DNA of 64,000 bases from Neurospora crassa OR74A (GCF_000182925.2 NC_026503.1:3968001-4032000), one strand, 5' to 3'. Positions 47,946 through 60,622 are shown, counted from the first letter of the stretch. The notes: a model not told the origin generated them from the sequence alone. Numbers and translations are program-made.

Positions 47946-50724
47946 CCAAGTGGAAGTGATTGCCGACTCTTTATACCTGATTCTGCCGTGAAGAGTCTCT
48001 CGTTGCGGTCGACTCGCTGGTTGACTGGGTCGTGGGTCGAATCAGAGAAGGTGAACGCTGTTCAAACGCGCATCTGCTTTTTCCGTGAGGATCTTATCCG
48101 TAGTCTGCGGGAACCTCGATGGCCTTACGGTACGCTAGAGAGGTTGGGGTGATGACGAACAAGCCAGCGCCCGGTGGGGAAGGAACGGAACAGACGGTAC
48201 GGTACGTCACAGAGCCTGGGGAAATGATTCACGACCTAGATGTACAATTGTGAAGCACCTGACGGGAACCGAAAGCCCACGATGACCTTTCCTGGTGTTC
48301 GTTTGTATTACAGCTACCAGTCCAAGAAGAAAGGCTACCTAGAGTGGAAAGTAAGACGGCGTATTACTTCTGTTTTTCTTGAGGGAATGTTTTGGATGAG
48401 GGGCAGCTTCGCGACATAACTTCCCGAGCTACAGGTACCTCTACGTAACCCTCCCTGGCTCACTGGGTGCCACTTGATCACCTTGACCATTGAGGTTTCA
48501 CCCTATAGCTTCAAGTTTTCCGCATGCGGTAAGGAGCTGTAGCATTTCAGCGACACGTTTACATGGCAGTACTCCGGTCCAAGGCTTGAGCAGCGGCAAT
48601 TGCAGAGCTGTGATCAATGTATGTACAGTTATCCAGGTTGCAGATTCAGCTTACGGATGGTCCGATCGTCCTCAGCTGAGAGACCATATATGGGTAACAG
48701 GATACCTTGCTGAACGGAGCAGAGAGCCTTAACATCTTCTGGTAACGATCTCTTGGGTATCCTTGAGAGAACAGCCAGAGTGAGAGTTGGCGAGTCCCCA
48801 AAAAAAGTGGGGGCGGAGCACGAGTAGGAGTTCACTGACATTGACTTGAGGAGTGCCTATCAGATAACAAGAGCGCAAAGTCCTGAATGGATCGGATTTA
48901 CATTATGGGATGAAAAGTATGTTCGGATTTCCAATAGTCCTGGATACTGGTTGACACCTCATTAAGATATATGCAACGCACCTTACTATCGACCCTATAA
49001 AAGCCATCAGGGGCAACTCCAGAACGCACAATGAAGTGTTCCCTCCTCTTGCACTACCTTATCACTTTCAACCCACACGTCACATTTCGAAGTTTCGTAA
49101 TATGTGACGGGAGAGCCGCACATCTCAAGAAATAGATGTACAGTGAGACCCGAGCAGACACTTTGTCACACACGTCAACTGCCGGAGTGATAATTCCTCG
49201 CAATTCTTTCACTACGGGACTGTCTTGCAGCTGAATCATCAATGGGCATTGTTGTCGTTGTCCTTTGATTCTTACGTGTAATCTTTTTTTTCTCATTGTA
49301 AACCTCGCTATGGTCTGACTGCCTATTTGCGTCGCCCAGTTGGATCTGTTCCGTTCGGACACTGATGCTCCTACATTAACTTGATTAATCATAGTCCTCG
49401 AAAAGAGAAATGATTGCTCTGCCAAGAGGAAAAAAAACATGCTGTTGACAACCTGTCTTACATGCCTGTAGTATCATCAAACATGGTCAGTTTGTATATA
49501 GTAAGTGGACGAGAGCAATTGAGATGTTACTCAGAAGGTTGCCATAGTCCTACTCTTACCTTTTCCAGCTCTCTTTACATTCTATATGCCTTACCAAACC
49601 ACAAACAAATCGCAAACTGCCAAAGTCACACACGCATTGTGCGGAATATAGCACAAGCGCGTAACAGCGGTAGACCTAACACAGAAACGCCGGATACTAG
49701 TACTATGTCTAGGTTGTAAGTCTGGTCTAGTTATCGTATATGTCATCGCATTTCACCAGTCTATGACACGGCCACCTGGATAACAGAAGCCATGTGACAA
49801 AGACTGAGCAGTTCCACTGCCCTGTGGGCTGTGCTTCCGCTTAGGTGCAAGACTATGTTGTAGCGGAAGAGACCATATGAGGTGAAGTAGGACTAATAGA
49901 CTGCCTTGAGCTGCGTGGTTGCTCCCGAGACCTTCAGCCGCCATGATCAGTTTGTCCGGGATGGTACTGATGAAAACCAACACGGGACGGATGTCACCCG
50001 TCAAAAGCCAATATTGCGGTTGCTTGTGATTGTGGGTATTGATGTTCCTTGCGTTTCGGCGGTAAAAGCAATCTAGTCTGCATGCAACCTGTTCTTCCCC
50101 AGCCCTAGCAGAAGATGACACCCATGTTTGTTATCAACAAGTCATCATCTATTGAAAGTCTTGGCTGGATATGAGCTTCAACGGTGACCGGCCTAGAGGG
50201 CGACGGCGGGTAAGTGTACCTCGGCGCCGCGGGGATCGGGTCCAAGAGAATAGTTCCATACCCCTTAAGCTGCCCAACAGCATGCAAACTCATCACACTT
50301 CCACCCCCTCTAACTGTCCATCAGCAAACAGGCCATATGCCTATATCTCTGAGGATTTCCGATGCGATCCATCACATCGAAGGCCTTAAAATGTCTACAG
50401 AGACCGAAGACCGCATGTTGCGCGATGCCGTACCAGATGTACACTCCAGTCCTTGCACCACCAGAACATGCGACGGTTAACAACTGAGGACATCGAGATA
50501 CCCCGTTTGCAGCACGAGCTAAAAACTTTAGCTCTACACCGGCGTGGACGACATGGGCACATATATCCCGGTCCTCCGTAGGCACCATGGCACTCATAGA
50601 TGCCTGAGCCTCTCCCCAGCAGGGAAAACAATGACCTATGATCGTGAAGCTTATAAGCACTGCGGCCAATTTTAGAACAGCGGAACACACGATCGGGACT
50701 AAAATGGATGCCGAACCATCAACA
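47946..50724. other. intergenic, no gene supported
   Basis: 2.8 kb. A TACC motif lies at 48432. Open frames at 50310-50831 and 50638-51283 are shadows of MPP6. I see no tRNA cloverleaf and no protein-like frame. Confidence 0.5.
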
Positions 50725-51696
50725 TTACTTCCGCGACTTGCGGGGGCAGTCAACAGCTCGATGACCGTTCTGTCCACATGTGTGGCAGGCGCCGGTGAAA
50801 GCCTGCCGGTGAACGCCTTGTGGCTGGCCACCCGATCCAGATATCGTGGCAGGACGGTTGGGATTCACCTCCCTCTTCCGTCGGCCAAGCGCAAACTGTG
50901 CTGCCTTCTTGCGCTCCTCGCTTCTCTTGTCAGAGAACGAGGATCCCGGCCTTGCCCGCTTCTGTCCCCTGGGATTGACATCCTTTTGTTGGCCTCGGTC
51001 TGCCTGCTTGTTGGAGTCGGAAGATGCTTCACCCTCAGAGTGGTCGTCATCGGAGTCTGAGCCTGAGCTATCACTATTACTATCACTCTCGTCGTCATCA
51101 TCGCTGTCGCCGTCTTCGTTCTTCTTCTTCTTCTCCTCCTACATAGTCACGTTAGCGCGTGGAACCAAAGAATGCTGCTCTATAAACAAACATGCCTTTT
51201 TCTTCATGTTGAATTGGCGGAAGCGGGCGGCGGTGGGAACAGCGGCAGGAGCGTCATCGTCACCACTCGTACTGCCTGAGTAATCAATCTGCGCAAATCC
51301 AACTTGAACAACATTCAGCACTGGGCGAGCCCCGGCCTTCGGGGCGACGGAAGCACCAGGTAAGACCCAATGGGAGTCACCGAGTTCTGCAGCACGCTTT
51401 TCAATGGCAGCTTGTCGCTTCTTCTCTTCTTCTTCCAGCGCGGCCTGGATGGCCTTTTGGTCAAACAATGCCTGGTCGGCCTCCGGATTGGGTGTGCCCG
51501 TTTTCGATGTATGGGAATGCTTCCGGCGCTTGGAGGGACCCTCGTCCTCTGTCTTTGGGGTGCTGGGCTTCTCGGTTGGTGACGCAGTAGCAGCAGTAGC
51601 AGCAGCTCTCTGCATGAACTTCATCGTCATCAAGCGAGAAGACATAGTCTTTTGCGTCTGTGGCGCCGCCATGGTTGGCAGGTTCGTGGGAGCCAT
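50725..51696 (-). CDS. MPP6: nuclear exosome cofactor Mpp6 with zinc knuckle
   Basis: Mpp6 binds the nuclear RNA exosome and links it to the helicase Mtr4. Exons 51696-51196 and 51138-50725 give 304 residues. The family core MSSRLMTMKFMQRAA is at about 18-32; the SHWVL segment lies at about 107-112 in ELGDSHWVLPGAS. Other ATGs at residues 1, 9 and 18 are possible starts. The intron is GC-AG: the exon ends AAAAAG, then GCATGT...CTAACGTGACTATGTAG. It joins NMKKK to EEKKKNEDGDSDDDDESD. The second exon encodes a Ser/Asp-acidic segment (about 170-200), a basic part and a C-terminal CCHC zinc knuckle, CHTCGQNGHRAVDC (Cx2Cx4Hx4C), a typical RNA-binding motif. Yeast and human Mpp6 lack such a finger as far as I recall. 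No other frame reads through the splice. Confidence 0.82.
51139..51195 (-). other. GC-AG intron in MPP6
   Basis: 57 bases on the minus strand, starting GCATGT after AAAAAG and ending ACTATGTAG, with CTAAC before the acceptor. Using the nearby GT (GCAT|GTTTGT) with the same acceptor would create an immediate stop, so the GC donor is preferred. Confidence 0.65.
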
Positions 51697-52230
51697 CGTG
51701 AGTACGTTGAATAGGCGCGCGGTAGCGTTAACGACTGGAAGATGTTATCGCCAATGGTCTTGTAATATGAATCAATAGTTTGAGTCACTCCTTAATCGGC
51801 GCCCGGTAATGCGAGGAGGAGTTGGCACAGCGATGAAGATTTAGCGCGTGGTCGTTGTGATGATGTCGCACGTCCCAAAAGAATGGTTGATCTTTGACAA
51901 GAGACAAAAATTCCAATTCGAAGTCGTCAAGGTGGGACTACTCCCTACAGCCCAGGGACCTGGGGCTAGGTACCTACGGCCATTTGAGCCCCACTTTGAA
52001 TGCCAGCTTGAGTCGGAGTTTGTGCACGAGCCAAAGGATCCAACCTTACCTAGCTTTGAGCCGCACACCCCCATCCCGATAATCCATCTCAGCTGCCGAC
52101 AACAGCTTTGACCCACTGGGGAAGCTCAACTTCATCATACGTACCTGGTCCAGCTCTCGGCCGGTGCCCGCAGCGACTGACTCGAGACACTCCCGTCTCC
52201 ATCCACAACCTCCTCCACCGAACATCCACC
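51697..52230. promoter_or_regulatory. bidirectional promoter region MPP6 / NDUFS6
   Basis: 534 bases between two divergent start codons, so both promoters lie here. It contains a CTAGGTACCTACG palindrome at about 51967-51979. No further motif is clear. Confidence 0.5.
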
Positions 52231-52913
52231 ATGTACCCTTCAAGATTGCGGGTAGCCCAACAGCTGTCGCGCCAATGCGCGCGCTCGTTCACCACTTCTG
52301 GCCATCAATTGTATTCGTCATCGACCGTTCCGGCGCCTGAGAAGAGTGAACAGAAGACTGTCGAAGTTACGCCGACAGGACCGGCCGCCGTCGTGAAGCA
52401 GGCTCCCAACCGCGCGGAGGTCTGGTCCCGGAGTCAGAAGCCCCGCTCCGAGGCTATGACCGGCCCCCGTTTCGAGCAGACTAACTTTGATCTCCAGGTG
52501 AGCTACGGCCTGCGTCAAGAACGAATCTCTGCGCAATCGCAGTTCGCATCCAAGATTCCGTACAAGACAGAATACAACAACGTTCGAGTCTTTTGCTAAC
52601 TCCAGTTGCAAATGACAGCCTCAACCATGGGCCGCCATAGAGCTTATCCACAAGCAGCCTGTCAAGTGGGTGCATGAGCGTATCGTGGCATGCGATGGCG
52701 GTGGTGGCCCTGCTGGTCACCCCAAGATTTACATCAACACCGACAAGCCTGAGATTGCCACCTGCAACTACTGTGGACTTCCTTTCGTAAGTTTACAACA
52801 GGCTGTGATTGTCTGGGTACGGACTCACAACTAATGTCGTGATATTGCAGGCAAATGAACACAACCGTAAACACCTCGAGTCCCTCCCCCAGACCTCCTA
52901 CCCCCTTCAGTAA
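52231..52913 (+). CDS. NDUFS6: complex I subunit NDUFS6 (18.4 kDa), zinc-binding
   Basis: Accessory subunit of mitochondrial NADH:ubiquinone oxidoreductase, needed for late assembly of the peripheral arm. Exons 52231-52497, 52619-52786 and 52851-52913 give 165 residues. The introns (121 and 64 bases) are GT-AG. The N terminus (about 1-25) is Arg/Ser-rich without acidic residues, a good mitochondrial presequence ([20 protein letters not shown]). The conserved C-terminal zinc site reads [21 protein letters not shown], then [10 protein letters not shown], giving Cys, His, Cys, Cys ligands, and the protein ends in the usual [12 protein letters not shown] helix. Length fits fungal homologues. It is the divergent partner of MPP6. 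Confidence 0.93.
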
Positions 52914-55880
52914 AGGAGAGCGAACCAGCCGCAGTCTGAATGACGTCGAGTGTGAAAATGTACCACGGTACCAGTCCGTGATGAAGGTCAAACAGGGACC
53001 TGTACATATAGAACTGAATAATGATGGAATGGAATTTTAATCGCTTCAAGGGGCACAAAGTAAGCCCGTACTGATTCGATTTGCTATACAGCTACAATGC
53101 AATCTCATGAGCCGGTACGCACATTCTGTCAATTTGTCAAGGACGTTCGATTATCGGCCTGATATACAACCTCGCCAGCGAACATGGACACCCCCGTCGG
53201 AACACGCACACACTGTCCCTGCAACATATCCACAACGACTGTATTCTCCCGCCTATCTGTATCGTGCCGGAGCTGAAGCTGTTTGAACGTTTGAAGAGCA
53301 GCTGAGGTTTGGAAAACAGCCAAAGGGACGAGAAGAGAGATGCCGTCACAAACTTGTACAACGTCCATTCCGCTGTGGCTCCAACTGACTTTCACCCCCC
53401 AAAAACCCTTAACTCCCCGGTTCGTCCTGAATTACTGAACTCTAACCTTCAAACGCTGTATGGTATGAATAGCCTACACAAGGGATCGGTAGATATTTAA
53501 GCCACCCACGTAGGTGTCATTCAGAAAATCGGTTCGCATGACGGATGAAGAGTGCAGCGTGAATTTAATGCCAGCAAACATCTGATTTCTATCTGGTCCT
53601 CAGCTCGTTCCAGTTGCATATTGACGTTGCGACTTTGTGAGCTGCAAGAGCTTTATTGCATAGTACAGCTCTTTTCGGTTTTGGAGGCTTTGGCCACCGA
53701 GAGGGCAGTGCAATGACCCGGGTGTCACCGAGCGAGCGTCAAGGTGCCCGCTACCATAGTTGTTGCTAAAAATATCATCGGCCCCGAAGGACCGGGAGTC
53801 ATGGTTGGGACACTACATTTGTGGTGTACTTCCAATTGACACCCATCTGCTTGACCAGGCAAGGACCTGATCTGTGCATTCAATCCGTCAAAAGCTCATC
53901 TTGGTACCACATCACCATTTCTGTAAATCGCAGGTCAGTTACCAAGCTTCAACATGTTAATACTCGGCTTCTTTAATGGTAACTCTCGTACATATGTAAA
54001 GCAAAGTTCACAGCTTTCAATGGAGGGCACGTCGTTAGGTTGCAAATCACCATGGTGCTGCTCCCATCAATGTATTCATTTGGATATCCTGAGAACAATG
54101 GAGTTTCTCTATTGGGGGGTTAGAAGATCATCAAGTCCCTAAAACATGGCCGCATTCATCCGCCGCTCCGACCTTGATGTTACCTTACTCTATCCTCATA
54201 TGTGTTTCATGGCGCACTATGTATTTCACCGTCCATTGACCATGTTTTGCAACTTTGTTCTTATCCAGCACAGCCGGCTCGGTTGCCGTGAGAAAAGTCA
54301 GGTCCTTGTCAAGGCAATCGAAGTACGATATGAACACCGCAATGGCGGATGTATTGAGAAGGCTCTGGGGTATAGAGGTTAGTTTAGACAAAGCCAAGGC
54401 TGTGCGGCTTGAACGGCCTAGCCTATCTACGGACCTAGTGTATGTACGCTCTTCACGTCTTTGGAATCTCAAATAGATTTAGGCTCAAGGTCCGTTCCCG
54501 TCTCCGCCTTTGTTTCCAACAAAAAGTCCAATGGTAATCTCCGTCCTGCATCCAATGCCCATACTCACGGCATCGGTATCAGTCGGCTCTTCCGACATTG
54601 TTCTGCCCAGCCTTCGATCAGCAAGCTGAACTGTCATGGCGCCTTGATAACATTGGCCTGCGAATGTGATGTTACCCACATCCAACCGCTTGATAATATC
54701 GAAGGAGTCGAAAAGAGGGCTTCAGCACGCGGAACACAGCCCCGCGAGGAGACCCTAGGATGGCCCAGGGTGGCAGAAAGTGGCATTTTGATGGCCCCCG
54801 TCCCCTGCTTTCGTCCGATCCATTGGATCCGCCCAGCTGCACCTTGCGGGGGGGTGGAGGCCATTCAGCACCAACGGCCTGCCGTGTTGCGGATCCTTGG
54901 AATCTTAGGTGCCTGGAACCGATGAACCTTGAACCCTTTTCATCTCATTCCTTTTTGTGCCCCGTCCCTTGCTCCACAGCTGCCCGCTCCAAGCTCTGAC
55001 ATCAAACTCGGAGCTTTTGGTAAGCTCCAAACAGCTAGCTGTGCGCACCAAGAGAACCCTTCTGAGACTGAAACCCCGTCACAGTGTCCCATCGTGATCT
55101 TGTGCAAGCCAACATTTGAATGTCAAGGCGCCAGGGCTTCTCACTGTCTCCTCACGTTCCATCACCACTATTTCTACTACCTACCTCTTTGCAGGATACC
55201 CTGCTCCGTCCTCGTAGGGCGTTGGAAACCCGGACACGGCGATCTTGACGTTACCTCGCGGAGGGCGCCACTCCTCATTCCCGCTTCGTTCCAACAAGAG
55301 TAGAGTATTGGCTGCGGTTGGTTGCCGTACTGCTTCTGCTGCTGTCACCTGTGTGCGTGGAATCGGACGCTTGAGTTGTGGTTTTACATGCGTCTTTTGT
55401 GCCGTGGGCTTCTATCATCCCCCTACCTGTACGTACGCAGTGCATCTGCGTCCCTGTGAGGCCAGCACTGTCCCTCACGCCCACCCGGAGGGGATCTCTC
55501 AAACAATTCAGGCTATCTGACGACCGGTACAAGTGAAAGCGCTCTGGGAATAACAGGACCAGTTCAGTTTGTTGTCACCGGTGCTTCTTTCAGACCAAGC
55601 GTGGTTCCATTCATCCCAGCTTGCCCGCTTAAGTCCAAGGCCTGTCAGCACCCGTCTGGGGTTATCTGCTGCTATCAGATCTATTACTGGAACCCAGCAG
55701 CGCAGCAGCAGAGAGGAGGAAGACACTGCCTCTGTCACCACCACCATCACCACCACCGCCACCACCCCCCGCGCATCCGGCAGCCCACGTTTTCTGTCCT
55801 GGTAACGGGGTCCGGCTCTTTGATCGTCGCCAGCACAACACCGCCCTCTCTTTTTTCCTTTCATCTCGACTCTCCCGATA
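52914..55880. other. intergenic, no gene supported
   Basis: 3 kb between two genes on the same strand, with only overlapping incidental frames. The final 130 bases before 55881 are C/T-rich, probably the promoter or leader of the next gene; a CCACCA run lies at 55738-55770. Confidence 0.5.
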
Positions 55881-56315
55881 ATGCCGTTCTATCGGTCTTC
55901 TAAGCACAACCGATCTCAACACAACCTGTTGGGGTCATCGATTGCTGAAGACCCTTCGCAGGCAACATCCTCCGTTCAATCAGGCGCGAGCCTGGGCCCG
56001 GGCGCTGCAAACCCCTCTTCAGCCTTGCCAAACTCGGCCTTCAGCTCTGGTTCCAACGAATCTTTTCAGATTGATAACGGCGCCGGAGGACTGAACCTCG
56101 TACAGGCCTCACAGTCGCAGCCGTCGCGCTTGGTGAATATTTACAACAATCCCGCCAGCGGCCCCTCTCATCCCGCTGATTCTGTTCCACAATTGCAACA
56201 TTCTAACACGGTAACTGGTGTTGTTGAGTCTCGCCAGAGAGACCACGACTTCGCAGATCAAGTGGCCCGGTCGCACTCCCATCACTTTCCCCAAATTTCA
56301 CCAACCCAGGCCCAA

Positions 56316-56349
<34 letters not shown>

Positions 56350-58803
56350 AGCAACCCTCTCCGGCCACGCCTCAACAGCACCACCATCTTCAAATTCAAC
56401 AGCAGCCGCAGTCAAGTCTCGGATCAAACTCAGTTGATAATCTACCAGACACAGCTTCCATTCATAATTCCCCACTATCCGGCCAGGGACAAGGCCAAGC
56501 TTTTGTTGCAAACCAGCAGCCGCCCCCACCCCCGCCCAAGACAAAGCAGTCCACGCGCAGACTGATCAAAAACATATTGAGTGGCTCGTCCTCGCATCGT
56601 AACCAAGATTCTCAATCTGGACAAAGTTCGTGGAGCGATCCTTCAGGTATTGTTCGCAGATCGTCAAGGCGTATAAGCCAGCCGCCTCCTCCTCCCGCCA
56701 TCCGCACAGGTGTATCTCAGGTTTCGCTTGGCCATCCTCCCGACTGGCAAGCCCAATATCCTTCATCGCAGCCTTCGCCTCTCCAAACGGCAGAGTATCG
56801 AGACTCGTATCTTGTTGCGGGACAAGAAAGAGACTTGCATCTCCAGAACCCGCAAGACCAGTACAACCCCACTATTCGACCGGTCCCTCCTGAGAAAGAC
56901 GTCTCGCCTTATTCAGTGGGGGAAAGCGGGTACCATCAACAGCAAGCCCATTCGCAACTGCAGGTTAAGATCCCTCCAGATCTCCAGCAACAACAGTTCA
57001 ACCAGGCTGAGTTCGAGGCCGCACTGCAACAACAGCACCAGCAACAGCAGCAGCAGGTGACCCCCCAGGACCCATACCAGACCTCGTCGCAAGTGCAATA
57101 CCAGGCGAGCACACATTCTGCAATCTCGGGCCACCTTGGCAATCCCCAGCACCAGAATCCTGAGACGGTATCGCAGCTTTCGCGCGAATCGCCAACCATC
57201 GATTCGGACCAGCGCTCAGCGACAAACGTTCAATCGTCTCTACAGGCTTCCGACGAGAGCAGTTACACGCCCCAATCCCAGGATATTCCCCTGCGTCAGA
57301 ATCCACTCCCCGCGCAGGCTGCAGCCCAATCCCAAGGCAAGACCCCGCAACAGCAAGTCATGGCCCCACAACCCGGCGGACGCCGGTCCCAGGATACCAC
57401 CGATAAGGCGACCGGGATTCGCGAGGTACAACCACCCCCCGGCCCCCCTCCAAGCTATCGCCAAAGTCAACAACAGCCCAGCATGAACAACTTGTCTCAA
57501 CCCTCCAACGCAGGCGGTCAAAGCTCTAGCAGCCATCGCCAGGGAGACAGACAAGGTTTTGATGGATCGGGAGAAGTCCAAGGGCGTAACAGCCCCCAGC
57601 CGGCGTCTGAACGTGCTGCGGAGGACCAAGAGAAGACATTGAAAGAGCTGCGTGTGTAGAACCCCCGGTCCCCGTTCTGCCCCGTGAATTGCAAACTAAC
57701 CAGGCGATTTCTATGACGCAGTGACGAAGTACAAGAACGTCAAGAGACTGTACTTTGACGGCAAGAAAGAAATCGAACAGCTGGGCAACCAAGTTGAGCA
57801 GCTCCAAAATGCAATCGCCAACCAGCGCATATCGCAAAGCCGAACATCGTTAGACGACAGCGAGTACACGACGCGGTTTAATCGCTTGCAGGGTGCCATC
57901 ACAAACCTTGCCTTCAATATCAGGAAGGAATGGAAATCATTACCAAAGTGGTTGGACCCATACGTGACCACCAATGCGCTGAAGACGGGCAAACAAGAAA
58001 TGACCGCCGTCGGCCGCGCAGTCATAACTCGTTGGGTGGTAGATGAGATCTTCAATCGCTGCTTTCACCCTGGCCTGGAAGCTGAGCTAAGCAAACAGCT
58101 TAGGACGATTGAGCAAAACATCAGACACTTTAGTTACACGTTGAACAGCCAGGAAGAATACGATGCGCTGACCAGCAAGGTTGTCAGCTGGAGAATGACC
58201 ACACTGGAAGGACTTCAGGACGTTCTCAGGAGCGCCGAGGCTGACGATCATAAGACTAATTTCACCCGGCGCGCCACTAGCAATCTGACCGCTCACCTTT
58301 TCCAACACCTTACGGAACCTGCGCCCGTTGGAGTCGACGGAAGTGTAGGCATGATTGTGGAGTTGGCGGTAGGGATTGCCAGCAACCTGCCCCTTGAGAG
58401 CCGCGATGTTGCCATCATCTATCCGTTGCCAGAGCAGTCAGTTCAGACCAACCTCATGGAAGTCGAAAAGACGCCATTACCACCCCTGGAGTCGCGCCCG
58501 TCTGATGCCAGCGAGGAAGGGACCGCAGGTGACGGAGCCAAGGAGTCCTCCAAGGAGCGCCGCGGCGACAAGGCCAGATCCGGTATGTTAAACACCATTC
58601 ATCACACCATAGGCGGGAGCAGCGCCAGCGGTCCACCCGGTAGCCGGAAGGGAAGTATTGCTGACAATTCGACGCTGCCGACAGCACAATCTGGGGCGGC
58701 TTCACAATCCAAGGATGCTGGAAGGGTTCGCTTTGCCGGGTCTTTTGGTGTGGAAGTTAGGGGTCGCCATGTTCTGATTAAAGCGCCAGTCTGGACTATT
58801 TGA
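55881..58803 (+). CDS. Gln-rich fungal protein with conserved C-terminal domain, function unknown
   Basis: Exons 55881-57651 and 57722-58803 give 950 residues. The 70-base intron is GTGTGT...GCAG with CTAAC 20 bases upstream, and the join reads KELLTKYKNVKRLYFDG in frame. Residues 1-590 are disordered and rich in Gln/Ser/Pro, with a 14-residue poly-Gln tract near 145-160 and further QQQ clusters near 370-395. Residues about 590-640 form a short coiled coil (LTKYKNVKRLYFDGKKEIEQL...NQVEQLQNA). From about 640 to 790 there is a compact, globular-looking segment with IRKEWKSLPKWLDPYV and RWVVDEIFNRCFHPGLE. The tail is Ser-rich. I do not recognise a named family; the plan resembles a scaffold or transcription-related protein, which is only inference. 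Confidence 0.8.
56313..56354 (+). repeat. CAG/CAA repeat encoding poly-Gln
   Basis: Fourteen consecutive Gln codons, seven or so CAG then mixed CAA/CAG, inside the first exon of the Gln-rich gene. Confidence 0.9.
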
Positions 58804-59569
58804 GGCCTTGACGGGTCGATGATTTCCGCGCTTTTCTCCTTCCTTTAAATCTTCTATCTACTCGTAATTGGCCATAAGTAGGGATGCATATAGGGCACTA
58901 TGTGTGCACGGAGAGAGAGAGACAAGTTGTTGAGAACCCGTTCTCCTGAATGTTTCTCAAGCTGTGAAAATGGAACAGGGATGACTTGAGCAGACGAATG
59001 AGTGAACTCGGTTTGAAATGGCAGTCATAGCCCCGTTGCGGGCAATGGCATGCAGATGCAAATGAAAATCGGGAATGGATTTATGTGACCTGCTTGTGAT
59101 GCTAGACTTCACATTTTGGGGATTTGTCTGATGTAACATGGGGTTGCTGGGGGGGTTCGCATTTCTTCAAGGGCAATGAACCACCGCATAGTCAATTCTC
59201 TTCTAATTGTCTTGTGAGCTCCCTGGGATGGGACATCCCGATCTACAGTACATATTATACTTGTGTGTGTCTGAGGGATTCATGTCGAAGTACATAGTAC
59301 CTAACACTTTATCGATGCATAACTTATACAGCCTTCACCGCCTTCCGTTTAAGGTGGGGTTACCCCTCCATCCCCCAAATCGCAACTTTCCGCGCTTTCT
59401 GCCGCATCGCGAGGAGCAGTGCTGGAAGAAAGATTTGGCTTCAGAACGAGCAACTTAAATTCCACAAGAAGAGGAATACCACGAGTGGAACGAGTCCAAG
59501 CTTTTGTCGCGCGAAACCTTAGATATCTCCAATTGGCTCTTTCGATTACGAAATTCAAAACCACCAACA
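58804..59569. other. intergenic, promoter of EFM4
   Basis: 766 bases between two genes on the same strand. No gene. A short GAGAGAGAGA run lies at 58911-58922. Confidence 0.5.
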
Positions 59570-60622
59570 ATGTCCGCCGATAACACGACGCCCGTCACCA
59601 CGACGGCGGGTGGTGAGAAGCCCGCTCACCTGGAACCCTCCAAGTTGGGCACGAAGGAGTAGTGAGTTCCTCCAAGCCTTCCCTTCACCAACCAATCCTT
59701 TCATTACCAGCACCAAACCCTCCGTCCAACCTCCAATCCCCTGTCCTAACTAACCTCTCCCCTTCCTCCCCTCTCCAGCTGGGACGCCCTCTACACACGC
59801 GAAATCTCCAACCACGCCTCCAACCCCTCCGACGAAGGAACGGTCTGGTTCGACGACTCGGACGCCGAGAACAAGATTGTGCAGTTCCTCGACGAGCAAG
59901 AACACGAGCTTTTTTCCGGTATCCTTTCGCGAGACGATGCGGCGATTATGGACTTGGGATGTGGTAATGGCAGCCTGCTGTTCGCGCTGCACGATGACGG
60001 TTGGGAGGGAAGGTTGTGCGGTGTGGATTACTCGGAGCAGAGCGTGGAGTTGGCAAGGAGGGTGCTGAGGACGAGGGTTTTGGGAGAGGATGTGCCTGCG
60101 GTTGAGGAGGAGGGAGAAGGGGAAGAAGAACAGTCAGCAGCAGCAAAAGAGGAGGAGGGCACACGACAAGAACAAGATGAAGACGTGGGAATCGAGTTTA
60201 AAGTCTGGGACGTCCTCAACGGCGACTTTTCCACCGTCCAAGCCCGCCCCCCATCTTCCCAACAACCCTTAGAAGGAGACAAAAACGCCGGCTGGGATCT
60301 AGTCCTAGACAAAGGCACCTTCGATGCCGTCTCGCTCTCCGACTCGCGAGACGCTCGAGGCCGGCGAATCTGCGAGAACTACGGCGCGCGCGTACTTCAG
60401 CTATTGCGCCCCGGTGGGTTTTTCCTCGTGACCAGCTGCAACTGGACCGAGGAGGAACTGAAGGGGTGGTTCGAGACGGACTTTGCCGAGGTTTATGAAG
60501 GTACGGAGAAGAAAAAGTTGGGCCTGAGGCAGGTAGGTAGGATTGAGTACCCTAGTTTTAGTTTTGGGGGTGTCAAGGGGCAGACGATTAGCACGCTTTG
60601 TTTCCAGAAAAGGGATATTTAA
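59570..60622 (+). CDS. EFM4: eEF1A lysine methyltransferase Efm4 (METTL10 family)
   Basis: SAM-dependent methyltransferase that modifies a lysine of elongation factor 1A in yeast and humans. Exons 59570-59661 and 59779-60622 (intron 117 bases, GTGAGT...CCAG) give 311 residues. The start leads into LEPSKLGTKEYWDALYTREI, the family N terminus; the SAM motif I is IMDLGCGNGSLLFALHDDGW, then GVDYSEQSVELAR; WDLVLDKGTFDAVSLSD carries the post-II loop, and LLRPGGFFLVTSCNWTEEEL follows. Between motif I and that loop is an unusual acidic/Gln insert (about 130-165, Glu runs and EQDEDVG), absent from the compact yeast and human enzymes. The start is the only ATG that reaches the family N terminus. Confidence 0.87.

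Noticed and set aside
51139-51696. MPP6 ending at the TAG after the first exon
   Set aside because: That stop is in the intron; GC-AG splicing extends the frame into a basic/acidic tail with a zinc knuckle.
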